Shown here one piece after another: positions 20,721-31,580 of a DNA stretch of 64,000 bases; within the stretch, counting starts at the first letter, position 1, and each line of letters opens with the position of its first letter. Source of the stretch: Undaria pinnatifida (taxonomy: Eukaryota > Sar > Phaeophyceae > Laminariales > Alariaceae). The notes beneath the pieces are model-generated. The model saw only the letters and a list, made by a program, of their open reading frames with translations, ran no database searches and had not been told where the DNA came from. A program made the position numbers and the translations under genes. The stretch lies in assembly GCA_012845835.1 (NCBI GenBank), contig JABAKD010000008.1, positions 6,060,775-6,124,774 on the forward strand, written 5' to 3'.

Positions 20721-20937
20721 ACATTCGCTAACCCCAAAAGTGCATAAGCCCCTCGTATCGTGGGATTACTACGACATCATAAGAATGGGACTCTGAATGA
20801 TTGAACTGACTTCTTTCTCGGTCAGTTGAGGATGGGCCATCGGTCAAAAACGCTCGCGGCCCAAAGTTCCCCCCCTTCCTCCCTTACCGTTTTTTTTTTA
20901 TATACATCCTCCTGGCATATACATTGTATATACTTGA

Positions 20938-21115
20938 AAAAAAAATACACTTCTCAAAGCTGTGAGATCGACCGAAAAGATTTTGAACCAAAACTCGCCT
21001 TTGCAAGCTGTGTGTGATACTTCGATCGCGCGTGGCACGGACGGGGCATGTGTACCTTCGTGAAGGATACAGGTCGGTGACCCCCCCCCTGCTGCGGTGT
21101 CAGGGTCCACCTGAC
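20938..21115 (+). repeat. Repeat family A, extended copy
   Basis: The core (CTGTGAGATCGA, AACTCGCCTTTGCAAGC, GATACTTCGATCGCGCG) is followed by the distal part seen at 37893 and 39035: AAGGATACAGGTCGGTGAC and GTGTCAGGGTCCACC. Preceded by an A run. Confidence 0.75.
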
Positions 21116-21589
21116 TAAGACGTTCAGCCTTCTCCTTCGTGCCTGGGAAAAACTGGATATAGCCCGCGCATTGAGGGGGGCAGAAAAAACAAAGAGACTT
21201 TGATTATCTGTGGAATTCGGGATGCATAAACGAGGTAAGCAATGGTGTACGAGTTATGTGTTAATGGTCCACATCACTTTTACACCCCCGCTCAACTCGT
21301 AACAAGTCTTACCTTTCAGCGCCACGTTTTCTGAGCAAAAAGCCGCGTGGTCCCACAGGGCGTCTCCCCTTCTCCCCTCCCCCTTGTACTACTGGTCTTC
21401 ATTTTTTTGTTTTTCGCGCGCGTAGGGCATTCCCATTTTTGAAGCCTTGTTTACGCTCGTTGATCTTCATCTACTGCAAATAAGCATGCATTATATAATA
21501 CTATTTTGAAAAAATGTATATGTACAGGTATACTTCGAAGTAAGTATGCGTATAAATATATACATATACGATCATTCCTTTTTGCGGGG

Positions 21590-21840
21590 ATTCGGTCAGG
21601 ATTTTTTTTTCGTCTCGGCCTCAGCATGCGATTCGCGGAACTGGAATTCTCGGTCATATAGCTTCGTTCGACCGCCGTCTTTGGAGGGCGGCTCAAACGC
21701 CCGTCGCCCTGCCGTATCCGTTCCGCACCTCGACGTGAACGCGGACAGATGCCGAGCGAGACAAGCGAGAAGTTGCAAAAATATTGCATGTCGAGGAGAT
21801 ATTCTTGAGATTTGGTTGTACATTGACGTTTGCAGCGCCT
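21590..21840 (+). repeat. Repeat family X, copy 1
   Basis: TTCGGTCAGGATTTTTTTTTCGTCTCG (in part), CTGGAATTCTCGGTCA, CCGTCTTTGGAGGGCGGCT, GTTCCGCACCTCGACGTGAA, GCGAGACAAGCGAGAA. The same order recurs at 22020, 22510, 23430 and 62380. No gene; about 300 bp, SINE- or MITE-like. Confidence 0.7.
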
Positions 21841-21894
21841 GGATGATTTACAAAATTGGCATCATTTCCAAACGGTAGTTGCTAATGTTTTGAA

Positions 21895-22330
21895 TATTGC
21901 GGTGGCATACTCTCTGGCGTTTGTTTTGCTTGACGTCTGAAGGGCTTGAGCGTTTGTTTGTTTTGCTTGACGTCTGCAGGGCTTCAATGAATGAAACACG
22001 TAAAAGCCTTCGGGGGGGGCTCCAACGCGTAAAAGTCTTCGGGGGGTGGCTCCAAAGCCCCTCGCCCTTCCTTATCCGTTGGGCACCTCGACGTGAACTC
22101 GGATGGATGCTGAGCGAGACAAGGGAAAAGTTGCAAAAACATTGTTTTTTGATGAGGTTATCTTGCGACTTCGGTTGTATCTTAACGTCTGCAGCGTCTG
22201 GATAATTTCCAAAATTGGCATCATTTCCAAACGGTAGGTAGCTGCTAGAGCCTTGAATTTTGCGGTGGTATACTTTCAAGTGTTTGTTTTGCTTGACGTC
22301 TGCAGGGCTTGAACAAATGAAACACGGTAA
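21895..22330 (+). repeat. Repeat family X, copy 2, with a duplicated flank
   Basis: A TTTTGCTTGACGTCTG-AGGGCTT segment occurs at about 21920, 21960 and 22285. The X body (GGTGGCTCCAAAGCCCC, GGGCACCTCGACGTGAA) lies at 22040-22150. CATTTCCAAACGGTAG occurs at 21865 and 22222, showing local duplication. Confidence 0.6.
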
Positions 22331-22499
22331 TTGCGAGTAATTGTGAAGAATGCCATGCAAAAAGATCAGAAAGGCTGCAAGACGAGCATGATACGTCCAG
22401 AAGAACGCGTGTTATACCAGTAGTAGATCGCTCAAATTCGTCTTTTATATGTTGTTGCGTTTGGTGCTGTTGAAATGTATCTCATTTTGAGCGTGCTTG

Positions 22500-22870
22500 G
22501 TCTGCACGTCAACCTGATATAGATGGGCTCAAAACCGTTTTTTTGCGCGTACGCAAATAACGTCTGCAGAAGGAGTATGCGATTCCCGGGACTGGAATTC
22601 TCGGTCAAATAGCTTTGTTCAAGCGCCATCCTCCGGGGGCGGCTCCAACGCCCCTCGCCATGCCGTATCCGTTCCGCACATCGACGTGAACGCGGATAGA
22701 CGCTGAGCGTGACAAGCGAGAAGTGCGCTGTTTTTTGTATTCTGGGCGGTATACGCCCGAGCTATTCTTGGATCTTGGCATATATAATATGTAGAGCTTG
22801 AACGAATAAATAAGGGGCAACATTTCCAAATTGGCGCCATTTCCAAATTGGCATCTAAGTTGCTTCCCGA
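22500..22870 (+). repeat. Repeat family X, copy 3
   Basis: CTGGAATTCTCGGTCAAAT, CATCCTCCGGGGGCGGCT, GTTCCGCACATCGACGTGAA and a GGCATCTAAGTTGC end with paired ATTTCCAAATTGGC motifs (22828 and 22844). Confidence 0.65.
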
Positions 22871-23014
22871 CGATGCTTTTTTCATGGCCGCCTCCAAGCG
22901 CTTGCCCTATCGTAGCTACTGCTGCTGTGTGTCGTTTCATTTCGGCTCAGTGGGTATAGTGCTATATAACCAACGAAGGATGTTCCATGAGTACGATTCT
23001 TACCCAGATCATAT

Positions 23015-23410
23015 TTGGTATTCAGGAGCGTACGCGCTGGAGACGTTATGAATGGTTACAAGTATGATACCTGGTAGTTGTTAGTGTTCTCCTGTGAGTA
23101 CTACTAACTATGTAGTACGTGGAGAGGGGATAGCTCCGGAGATCGCTCTTCCTACGAAGTCGGTGATAATTCATTAACGAACTGGAAAACACATTTGGTT
23201 GGTTTTTGACATAACCCACTCACTGTGAGTGTTACTGAGTCAAGTGAACTTGGGTAGTGCTATGTGTCGTGAGTTTGATCCTCTCCGACTTCATATTTGT
23301 CTTTTTCAAGCGTGCGCGCTGACGACATTATGAATGGTTATGTTGGTAGTTTAACATATCTATGTAGTAGAACTACCCACTGAGCTACTGAGCCAAGTGA
23401 TTAAGTATAT
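23015..23410 (+). repeat. Two tandem units of about 290 bp, second truncated
   Basis: AGCGTACGCGCTGGAGACG-TTATGAATGG at 23029 matches AGCGTGCGCGCTGACGACA-TTATGAATGG at 23310. Each is followed by a TGGTAGTT block, TATGTAGTA and an ACCCACTGAG/CCACTCACTG block. Confidence 0.55.
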
Positions 23411-23429
23411 ATACAGTGGGCAGTACTGT

Positions 23430-23605
23430 AGCAATTCTCGGTCAAATCACTTCGTTCGAAGGCCGCCGTCCAACCGAGAAGCGCGCAAAATTTTGTATTT
23501 TGAACGGTACTCTCCAGTTATTCCGCGGATCTTGATGTATGGAGAGGTTGATAAAAAAAAAAACTTGGCAAAACCTTATTTCCAAATTGGCGCCATATTT
23601 TGTCC
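23430..23605 (+). repeat. Repeat family X, copy 4
   Basis: AATTCTCGGTCAAATCACTTCG, then GGTACTCTCCAGTTATTCCG, CTTGATGTATGGAGAGGTTG and TTTCCAAATTGGCGCCATA. The second half matches 62585-62690 closely. Confidence 0.7.
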
Positions 23606-24156
23606 TAAAACGAATAATATTATTGCTGTAAAAAACCCATGGTACTGCGATAGGGATCATAGTAGTAGTGCATTTGTTTATTGAATTTCGGTAGGTACAC
23701 GTACATACATACATGAATATATGCGTGGCAAGCGCACGTATGACTAAACGACGAGAAGGTATTGATAGTAGTGATTGCGATTACTGCGCCAGGAAAAGCC
23801 ACACAGCAGCACTGCGAGTGGCTGCATCCCCGGGGCCTCGAGGGTTGTGTAATACAAGTTCCTCCTGTTGTTAAGCTGCGCCACGCGAAGGTCGTGGTAA
23901 ATAGGCAGTATCCACGGAAGAAACCAGTGGTGGTATGTATTCGTCCCCGTATCGCATTGTTTGGTGTTTTTTTTCCCCGAGAAGACTCTCTTTGAATTTG
24001 GATAAATAATGAGTGTGGATGGCGTGCTTTGTTGTTGCTGTGGTTCCTGACTCGGTTGCTGTGGTCGTTTGCCGGTCGAGTGCAGGCGGTCGTGTTGGTA
24101 CATAACTGACAAATAAGTTTGTGTCGCTTCGTGCTTGATTTGAGTGATTTAGAGCC

Positions 24157-24560
24157 GGTCGCCCCGGTGGTCTAGTGGGGTTACACTCGAATACTACTAC
24201 TACTAATACTGGCGTTGGTCCTTGAGTTAAATAGCCACCGTTGTGAGCTTTATTGGCTATATTTATTTGCAGAAATAAATGGGGAAAATATGATAAAATA
24301 ACTTCTGAAATCGCCTATTAATAGCAGCGTGCGTAGGTACAAATCGACGCGAATCGACGAGGGAAGAAAAAAAATGCTGAATTCTTCTCGCGATAAAAAT
24401 TAGGGCAGGTACTGTAGTGGGGAGGGGGGAGGGGAGCCCGCTTTATGACCCCGGATCCAAGTTATACTACTGGGAGGTCAAGAGCAATGCGAGCATCACA
24501 ATAAATGGGATGGGAAAGAGAAAAGAAGTGAAGTGTAATACTGCTGCTTGCTGCAATAAT
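24157..24560 (+). mobile_element. SINE copy with a recognisable A box only
   Basis: GCCGGTCGCCCCGGTGGTCTAGTGG at 24155-24179 matches the heads at 49625 and 57453 and includes an A box. Variable triplets follow and no B box is seen. The body appears at 24340-24530 (TCGACGAGGGAAG, CGCGATAAAAATTAGGGCA, CCCCGGATCCAAGTT). Confidence 0.6.
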
Positions 24561-25194
24561 ACGATACCAAAGCAAGTTGCACCGATCGACTCGATCTGGA
24601 CTGACTGCTGTATTATGCAATTGGTCCATGTACAACTTCTCCAATCACACGCAGCGGACACGGCCAGTCACCTTACTAGCCCCGGATGCTTGATTGAGTA
24701 AAACTATCATAAGAAACGCACTCGACATGTTTCGTCGCCAGACTAAAGGGTCAGGTGGCATGTGCTCGGATTTATCCGATTGAAATCTGATTAATGAAGC
24801 TCAGAATCGGATTCACTTAATACACGGTAACTATTAATAGTAGTACATTGTTATGGCTGTTAGTCTCTATCGAACTCTTAGCATTACCTTACATACTGTA
24901 CGCGCAGACTATGATTGTGTGTCGTGCCTTTTTTTACTCTACCAAGTATTGAATCGAACAATTCGAAGTGCTGCCCTGCCCTACCCGAGGCATGTGTGCC
25001 CGCGAATGCCGGCACCCGTGCGGAGCCCTTGTATGTATATACTAATATCAGGCATCCCACGGTAGGTAGGAGTTGCATTTTTTGCGCCAAACGTCTCTGG
25101 TCGGCTGGGCTCTGACGCCTCCAGCGAGGGACTGCCACCTGGGTATCGGTTAGGAGTCTGATATTTTGGTGTTCTTGCGAATATTTTTTCGTTT

Positions 25195-25350
25195 TATGGA
25201 CTAGTCTAGCGCATAATACCAAGCTTTGGCTCGGGTGTTGCGCTCGAACGAACGTCTTCGTTGACTGCGGAGTCATGTTTCGGTTGAGACATTTTTGAGC
25301 TCCTCCCTCTTGCTGGGTGCTCATCAACTCCTGCTAGCACCCCTGCTGTG
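25195..25350 (-). repeat. Repeat family G, copy
   Basis: Contains GCGCTCGAACGAACGTCTTCG, GGAGTCATGTTTCGGTTGAG and TTTGAGCTCCTCC, in the order expected of family G, followed by CACCCCTGCTGTGGGATGAC, which is inverted at 12545-12575. Confidence 0.5.
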
Positions 25351-25378
25351 GGATGACTCCATTGAAAGAAAAAAAAAA

Positions 25379-25655
25379 GGCGTGCTACGATAGATGTATG
25401 TAGCAGTTTTCGTCTGAAACGTTTTCTGAGATTAAAAAAAAAAAAAAAAAAAAATCCATAACCCAAAGTCGTCGGAACTACGCGACTTCTTTTTTTTGCG
25501 TGATTCTCGTCGTGTACCTAGACCATGGGATTTTTCATCCGGTAGCAGTTTTGTTTTATTCTCCGAATCAGTTTTTGCCTTAGAGAGGTCATATGCTCCC
25601 AAATTGAGGAACCTTTCAGAAGCAAAAGTGGTGCACCTCTATCGTAGCACCACAC
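25379..25655 (+). mobile_element. MITE family B, complete copy
   Basis: Ends GGCGTGCTACGATAGATG and GTGCACCTCTATCGTAGCAC are inverted. Interior GTCTGAAACGTTTTCTGAG, CATGGGATTTTTCATCCGG and TTGAGGAACCTTTC match the copies at 19066 and (reversed) 27966. Confidence 0.7.
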
Positions 25656-25855
25656 CATTCTATACTACTAGAGTACTAATTGATAGTAGAGGAAGGGGCA
25701 GCTCTCGCGCTGTCCCTAGGCATGCTCCCACATTGAGGAACCTTTCAGAAGCAAAAGTGGTGCACCTCTATCGTAGCACCACACCATACTATACTAGAGT
25801 ACTAATTGATAGTAGAGGAAGAGGCAGCTCTCGCGCTGTCCCTAGGCACACCTTC
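25594..25855 (+). repeat. Two tandem 130 bp units spanning a MITE end
   Basis: GCTCCCAAATTGAGGAACC at 25594 recurs as GCTCCCACATTGAGGAACC at 25725. Both continue through GTGGTGCACCTCTATCGTAG and CTCTCGCGCTGTCCCTAGG. The units are nearly identical, so the duplication is recent. Confidence 0.8.
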
Positions 25856-26017
25856 CTCGTATAGGAACGGCTCTCGCGCTGTCGCCAGGTAGACCACACG
25901 GGAACTGAAGAATGCGCCAGCTGTCATTCGTGGCGCTGGATTGCGAATATCGTGGAGTTAAAATGGCTCACGTGACGACATGATTGAAAACACGTGGGAG
26001 AAGTTGTGGCGCGTGAG

Positions 26018-26360
26018 CTTAACCCCTCGTAGAGCCCCGAAACCTTTCCCTATCTATGCAAATTTCAAGTAATTTTTCCCCAAAACGGGTTTCCAGTTGT
26101 AAAGGCGTTAACCCCTTTTAGAGCCCCGAAACCCTTCCCTATACTAATTTCAAGTAATTTCGTCCAAAACGGGTTTCCAGTTGTAAAAGCGTTACCCCCT
26201 TTAGAGCCCCGAAACCCTTCTCTATACCAATTTCAAGTCATTTTCCCCAAAATGGGTTTCCAGTTGAAAAGGCCGTCAGCCCCTTTTAGAGCTCCGAAAT
26301 CCTCCCCCATCCTAATTTCAAGTATTTTTCCCCCAAACGGGTTTCCAGCTGTAAAGGCAT
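26018..26360 (+). repeat. 86 bp repeat, four tandem units
   Basis: Each unit reads TTAACCCCTTTTAGAGCCCC, GAAACCCTTCCCTAT, AATTTCAAGTAATTTT, CCCCAAAACGGGTTTCCAG, TTGTAAAGGCG. Unit starts are near 26018, 26108, 26191 and 26275. Confidence 0.85.
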
Positions 26361-26506
26361 TGGCACTATTGCTTTCCTCATCCGCCGGAGGGTAAAAATA
26401 ATTAGAAAAAAAATGTGCTGCTTGATACCGTAGCGCTGGGACCCTGCGAACACAAAAATCGAGTTAAATTGGCACACGACATAATGTATGAAAACACGTG
26501 GAAGTT

Positions 26507-26880
26507 GGTATTGGTGGGGTATTAGTCCGTTTGACCACTTGCAAAAGGTTAACCAATAGCTTACCCAGACTAAGCCTTATAACACTCTTCTCCCCTGAAA
26601 CGGCGGGATACCAGGTCGGCCGGATATACGGGCGGACCCGTCAATTATCCAAGCCGTTTCATTTCCTGGGCATACCGGGGAGGGTACTTTTCAAGTTCGA
26701 CATGGGAAAAGTCTGAGAAAGATTATTATTATTGTGGATGGTGGGATTTGACCCCACGACCCAAAAAACCCATGATCCTGCCGACAACGCCATTTGTTAA
26801 CGTATTAGTGGGGTATTAGCCCGTTTGACCACTTGCCAAAGGTTAATCAATAGCTTACCCAAACTAAGCCTTATAGTATG
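26507..26880 (-). mobile_element. TRIM retroelement, minus orientation, diverged
   Basis: Both terminal repeats (about 26507-26584 and 26795-26878) read in minus orientation (GGGGTATTAGTCCGTTTGAC, AACTAAGCCTTAT). The interior has GTGGATGGTGGGATTTGACC, the complement of the T-arm, and GCCGACAACGCCA at the primer site. No clear target duplication; the outer ends have decayed. Confidence 0.75.
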
Positions 26881-27395
26881 AGCTTAATGAAGCTAATTTT
26901 TTCCCCATCCGTCGGAGAATAAAAACAAAAACACAAAAATCGATTTTACCAAAAAAGAAGTGCACGTTTACAGTAGCATGACACCTATGATGATTATCGT
27001 ATTATTGATAGTAGTATGCGCCCACAGGCTCTACCCCTATACATACTACATGCACGCGTCCCGAAAAAAAAAGGGTTTAGAAACTCTTGATTATGGTGGA
27101 CCAGGCTACATTTTTCACGTATGGCAGGGAATGTATGTCTTGGAAACACTAATCTCACAATTAAAATACGGTGTCTTGACACTGTAGTTAGTGTCGCGCA
27201 AACATCGAACCACGTCTTGTTGACGTATTAACGTCCAATATATTGAGTGCTGTCGCGTGCTGTACCGCTTGCTGCCGTGCTGCTGTGCTGTTCCCCGCGT
27301 TCTTCGACAACTCTCGTACACGCGAGGTTGCGCGAAGCAACTAAACCGCCACCGAACTCCCCCCCCCCCCCCCCCCCTCGCCTCCCCTTTCCCCC
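26881..27395. other. No gene recognised
   Basis: AT-rich spacer ending in a C homopolymer near 27360-27377. A CTGCCGTGCTGCTGTGCTG-type run lies at about 27270. Confidence 0.45.
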
Positions 27396-27840
27396 ACGCT
27401 GCTACTTAATACGCGGAGGCTCGAAAACGGAACACAACCGCTGGACACGTATGATACATCTCCTGACACAGAATCGAAATACAACCGCTGGATGCACATC
27501 CGGAATCGAAACGTAAACGATACAACCGTTGGATATATACGTATTCGGAATCAAAACACAGCCGCTGGCTGTGTATTCTGAATCGGCATCGAAACACACT
27601 GCCCATGGGTATACAAAAACCGAATCGGAAAACGCACATTCGGAAACGTGATCGAACATAACACCTGCTGGACATGTTTCCAGAAACGGAAAATTCAGAC
27701 ACAACCGCCGGAAAACGAATTCGGAAACGGGATCGCAACTCCAAATACAGCCGCCGGATATAGATTCGGAATCGAGATCGAAAACACAGGCGACGGGAAT
27801 AACGGAATCGAAACACAACCGAAGGATACATGCAGTAGCC
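27396..27840 (-). repeat. Decayed minisatellite, block 1
   Basis: Units of roughly 30 bp: GGAATCGAAACACAACCGC, then CGGA, then a variable ATACATTCGGAA-like part. The frames on both strands are explained by the repeat. It continues as block 2 at 28300-28480 and block 3 at 29040-29885. Confidence 0.75.
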
Positions 27841-27879
27841 ATCCCCTCTATAGTGCTTGCATGTGCACTATATAGGGAA

Positions 27880-27970
27880 ACACCGGCACTATACGGGCAA
27901 CCGCCACTACTCCGCATACTGTTATTACTGGTTGTTCCCATCTGTTCCAAGCGATTGCATAGGCACTGTA
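27880..27970 (+). repeat. Dispersed fragment shared with 9985-10075
   Basis: See 9985-10075. The translated frame reads HYSAYCYYWLFPSVPS with GT after it, against HYSVYCHYRLFPFVPS in the other copy. Confidence 0.55.
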
Positions 27971-28245
27971 GCGAACGCGTGCCACAATAGAGGTGCGCAC
28001 CGATTTATTTATTCAAGGTTCCTCAATGTGGGCCTCTCAAAAACTGACTTGGGAAAAAAATAAAACTGCCACCGGGTGAAAAATCGCACAGCATAGGTAC
28101 ACAACGAGAATCTTCATGCAAAAACTAAGGGGGCATATTTTCCGACGATAGTATTAGTAGGTTAAGGAGCCCCGTCATTCAGAAAAAAAAATCGCCAGAA
28201 AAAAGGTATACCTCTACCGTCTACCGTAACATGTGTCAACCCGCA
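27966..28245 (-). mobile_element. MITE family B, minus-strand copy inside the minisatellite
   Basis: GTGCCACAATAGAGGTGCGC at the left and ACCTCTACCGTCTACCGTAAC at the right are the two ends. The interior has CTCAATGTGGGCC, GGGTGAAAAATCGCA, and GGTTAAGGAGCCCCGTCATT. Confidence 0.6.
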
Positions 28246-28734
28246 CTATAGAGGGGCTACTACTACTGTAGCTAGAAACGACGTCAGGAAAACAATTGCC
28301 AGAATCATACTCAGCAACGGGGCCGAAACACAACCGCCAACCGCCAGAGATACGTACTATTCTGAAACGGGATCGAAACGCAGAAATCGCCGCCAGTATG
28401 TTCGGAAAAGAGGCGTCGAACCTTAAACCACAGCCGCCAGAAATAGAAACATCTCCGGAAGCCAAAATCGGAACATAACCGACGGATTTTCCATCATCAG
28501 AATCAAAGATGCCGGTCGACAGCGAGCTGTCGAGCGGTCGAGCTGTCGAGGCTGTCTGTCGAGGGGTTTGGGGCTGTCTCGAAAAACCATCCCCTATCCC
28601 CGGGTGGGATAACGCCTCCGTATCTATGTGGAAACCCCTCAAGCGTGCAGCTTTATAGTAATTACGGCAGAGCAGAGTGGCAGAGCACGACGCGCAACGC
28701 AACGCACAGTCATCGCCCTGGACATGGCATAAGG

Positions 28735-29010
28735 CACGCGAGCAGCTGCCTGAGAAAAAAACGCCGATGGTTTCAGTGAAATCGTCAGGCGATTTTCCAA
28801 AATAGGGGTGTTATTGAAACATGCCCTGGTTTTCTACTGTCGAGGCTGTCTGTCGAGGGGTTGCGGAGCTGCCTGAGAGGAAAAAAACCCGACGGTTTTA
28901 GTGAAGTTGTCAGGCGGTTTTCCAAAATAGGGGATGTTACTGAAACATCCCTGGTTTTCTACTGTCGAGGCTGTGTGCCGAGGGGTTTGCTGCTTGACAG
29001 TGGGACGAGG
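28735..29010 (+). repeat. Two tandem units of about 130 bp
   Basis: TTTCCAAAATAGGGG-TGTTA-TGAAACAT, CTGGTTTTCTACTGTCGAGG and CTGCCTGAGAGGAAAAAAA recur at 28740-28870 and 28870-29000. A related GTCGAGCTGTCGAGGCTGTC piece lies at 28535. They interrupt the minisatellite. Confidence 0.75.
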
Positions 29011-29039
29011 GGCCAATAGTTTGTCGACCGACATCTTTG

Positions 29040-29885
29040 ATCAGAATCGGAAATAGCGCACAACTGCTGGAAATTTCAGAATCGAAAGACAGCCACTGAA
29101 AATTATTCGAGAAAGGATTCGAAGCACAACCACCGTAACCATATTCCGAAACGGCATTGAAATACAACCATTCGAAAACGGCATCGAAAAACAGCAACCG
29201 ATGGACAAAGGTTCGGAAATGGGACCGAGACACAGCCATCGAAAAAATATTCGAACACGGAATCGAAAACACAACCACCGCAACCATATTCCGAAACGAA
29301 ATTGAAACACAACCACCGGAAATGTATTCAAAAACGGAATCGAAAAACGGCAACCGCTGGACATAGGTTCGGAACCGAAACACAACCACCGGATAGATTC
29401 GGAAACGGAATCGAAACAAAACCACCGGAAAACAAATTTCGGAAAATGGAATCGAAGCGCAGCAAAAACAGTTGGATTATTCGGAAACGGTATCGAAAAA
29501 CAGCTGCCGGAAAGAAACATACCTCCGGCGAAACGAATTCGAAACACAAACCACAGGAAAACCACATCGCGATGAAAAACGGAATCGAACCACAACCGCC
29601 TGAAATCCCTTCGAATCTCTTCGAATCGGAATTGAAACACAAAACCTCCAGAAATATGTTCGGAACGAATCGAAAGACAGCCACCGCTTGGCATTTCATA
29701 TATTCGGAACGGAATCGAAACACAACCGCTAGGACTATATACGCCCCGGAATGGAAACGAAATCACACAGCAACCGCTGCATACTTGAATATTTTCGGAA
29801 AAAAAAATCGAAAAACAGCAACCGCTCGCTGGACATACATTCGAAAACGTAATCCGAATGAAGCTGCCCATAACGATACCACCGC
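29040..29885 (-). repeat. Decayed minisatellite, block 3
   Basis: About 850 bp of degenerate 30 bp units (GGAATCGAAACACAACCACC, GGAA, ATATTCGGAAA variants). Long frames on both strands come from the repeat; the plus frame is Asn/Thr/Lys-rich and the minus frame is Phe/Arg/Ser-rich, with no domain. Confidence 0.8.
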
Positions 29886-29889
29886 GACA

Positions 29890-30310
29890 TGAGGGGGGTC
29901 AGCTTCTGTGGGGAGAAAGACAAGACCAGGACAGCAATCACGTCACCAGGACAACAAAACCGCAGTAATCAATCCCAAAGAAAAACAACACCGCAAGACA
30001 AGAAAAAAAAAACAGAAGCGAGATCACCGTACGGAAACCAAACCCCACAAAATCAAACCAAAGCCAAAGTAAACCAAACCAACATCAAACCAAACCGAAA
30101 CAAACCACCACAACACCAGACAAACTAATCCGATGCCAGCAATGAAGAATCAAACAAAACCAGAATCAAACCAGCCAAGAACAATTACAATGAAGAACAA
30201 AAGCACAAAAAACACAAAAAATACAAAAAAACACAACAAAAACACACCCAGAGAACACTAACTATAAAAAAAACGGAAAACAAAACGAAACCAAACACAA
30301 AAAAATGCAT
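29890..30310 (+). other. A/C-rich strand-asymmetric tract with almost no T or G
   Basis: Over 400 bp of plus strand composed mainly of A and C (AAACCAAACC, ACAAAACCGC, AAAAACACAAAA). It lies just 3' of the minus-strand stop at 30375, so it would be the T/G-rich 3' UTR or downstream flank of that gene. Confidence 0.6.
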
Positions 30311-30374
30311 GCCTACAAATTATAACTCCTGTCACTTTTTCTGCTCCGTTGGCAAACTATTAATACCAATAATA

Positions 30375-30959
30375 CTACATGCGCCGTCTCCGCTGCCCCA
30401 GCTCCGCCCTCTCCGCCAACAGCTCCTCGCAGAGCCGCGCCAGCTGCTGGTGCTCCACGAGCAACTCGGGCAGCTCCGACATGCGCAGCTCCGCCGCCGT
30501 TGCACCAACAAACCTCAGCTGGGAAGACACTGCCCCCACGCCCCCCTCCACCACTAACCCGAGCCCGAGCCCCGACCCAGACTCCCCTAGCTCCCACAGC
30601 CGCTGGGACGGACCGGGGCCAACTTGCCGTCTGCGTCCCTGCTGCTGCCGGTGCTGCTGCGGCTGCTGCTGCCTTCCTTGCCTCCTCCTCGCCTGCTGCC
30701 CCTGCGCCTGCTGGCTATCTACACCGGTAATCCCACGTCCCCCGTCTGCTCCTCCGCCTCCTCCCTCTCCCCCCTCCCCCTGCTGTTGCTGCTTCTGACT
30801 GCCCCCCCCAACGTTGCTACCGCTACCAATACCACCACCGCTACCACTACTGGTGATGCTGCTGCCGCCGGTGGGGGCGAGGAGCAGCTGTCCGGCGCGC
30901 GTTCCGGCGATACGCTTGGCGCGCACCTCGGCGGGGTTGATTTGCCGCGGAAGGCTTGC
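30375..30959 (-). CDS. Terminal exon of a Gly/Gln-rich coiled-coil protein
   Basis: The exon begins after CCCCTCCAG at 30960 and reads ASLPRQINPAEVRAKRIAG, then Gly/Ser/Gln/Arg-rich linker, then a C-terminal helix (MSELPELLVEHQQLARL and following) with Leu at heptad spacing, ending RRRRM and TAG at 30375-30377 (194 residues). The charged, Leu-rich end contrasts with the linker and looks like a true coiled coil. It starts in phase 0, compatible with the phase 0 donor at 33150. The family is not recognised. Low-complexity sequence makes exact residue counts uncertain. Confidence 0.5.
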   Translation of the reverse strand, partial: ASLPRQINPAEVRAKRIAGTRAGQLLLAPTGGSSITSSGSGGGIGSGSNVGGGSQKQQQQGEGGEGGGGGADGGRGITGVDSQQAQGQQARRRQGRQQQPQQHRQQQGRRRQVGPGPSQRLWELGESGSGLGLGLVVEGGVGAVSSQLRFVGATAAELRMSELPELLVEHQQLARLCEELLAERAELGQRRRRM

Positions 30960-31044
30960 CTGGAGGGGTTTATTTAGACCAGGAGGGGGGGGGGGGGTAC
31001 TCAATTTGGGGAGGGGGGGGTGGGGGAGGAGAAGGGGGTGTCTT

Positions 31045-31145
31045 ACATTATTGTGTTTTTTCAACCATGGTATCTAACCCTAACCCTAACCCATACGAAT
31101 TACCGGTAGATGTGGGGTAAAATGGTTGAAAAAACACAATAATGT
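31045..31145. repeat. Perfect 24 bp inverted repeat with a telomere tract in its loop
   Basis: The left arm 31045-31068 and right arm 31122-31145 are exact reverse complements (24 bp; ends ACATTATTG). The 53 nt loop contains TAACCCTAACCCTAACCC at 31075-31092, three telomere-type units. A transcript would form a strong hairpin. Confidence 0.85.
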
Positions 31146-31519
31146 GTATCACTGGGAGAAGCGGAAGGAAGGGGGGGTTGGGGAAGGGGATGGGGGAAGA
31201 GAAATAGAAAGGAGGGGGGTGGTGAATGTTCACCGTTTGTATAGTAAAGGGCGTTATATTTATGGTATTTCTTCTGCACCACAACTACACGTAGACGTTG
31301 CAGGTATTGCAAGGCACTATTTACTGCCTTTGTACCAAGGCATTATTTGCTGCCATTCATGCATTACGTCCTTCTTGACAAAACGCTTCAGATTGTGCAA
31401 TCAAGGCTCTTGATAACTCAGAGGACGCTTCCTCCTTTCCGGTGCGACAGAGTAGAAACAACGCTCGGAATTCTTATACCACGTAGGAACTATTTTTTTC
31501 AAAAGTATTCTAACGACGT

Positions 31520-31580
31520 CAGCTGTGAGTTCGACAGTTTTTAGGTTCGATTCTCGTATTCGCAAGCTACGTAATACACC
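31520..31580 (+). repeat. Repeat family A, degenerate fragment
   Basis: GCTGTGAGTTCGACAGTTTTTA, then CGATTCTCGTATTCGCAAGC. It matches the core with several changes. Confidence 0.5.

Noticed and set aside
29302-29892. 196-codon Asn/Thr-rich frame and its minus-strand partners up to 276 codons
   Set aside because: All are within a decayed 30 bp minisatellite; composition follows the repeat unit.
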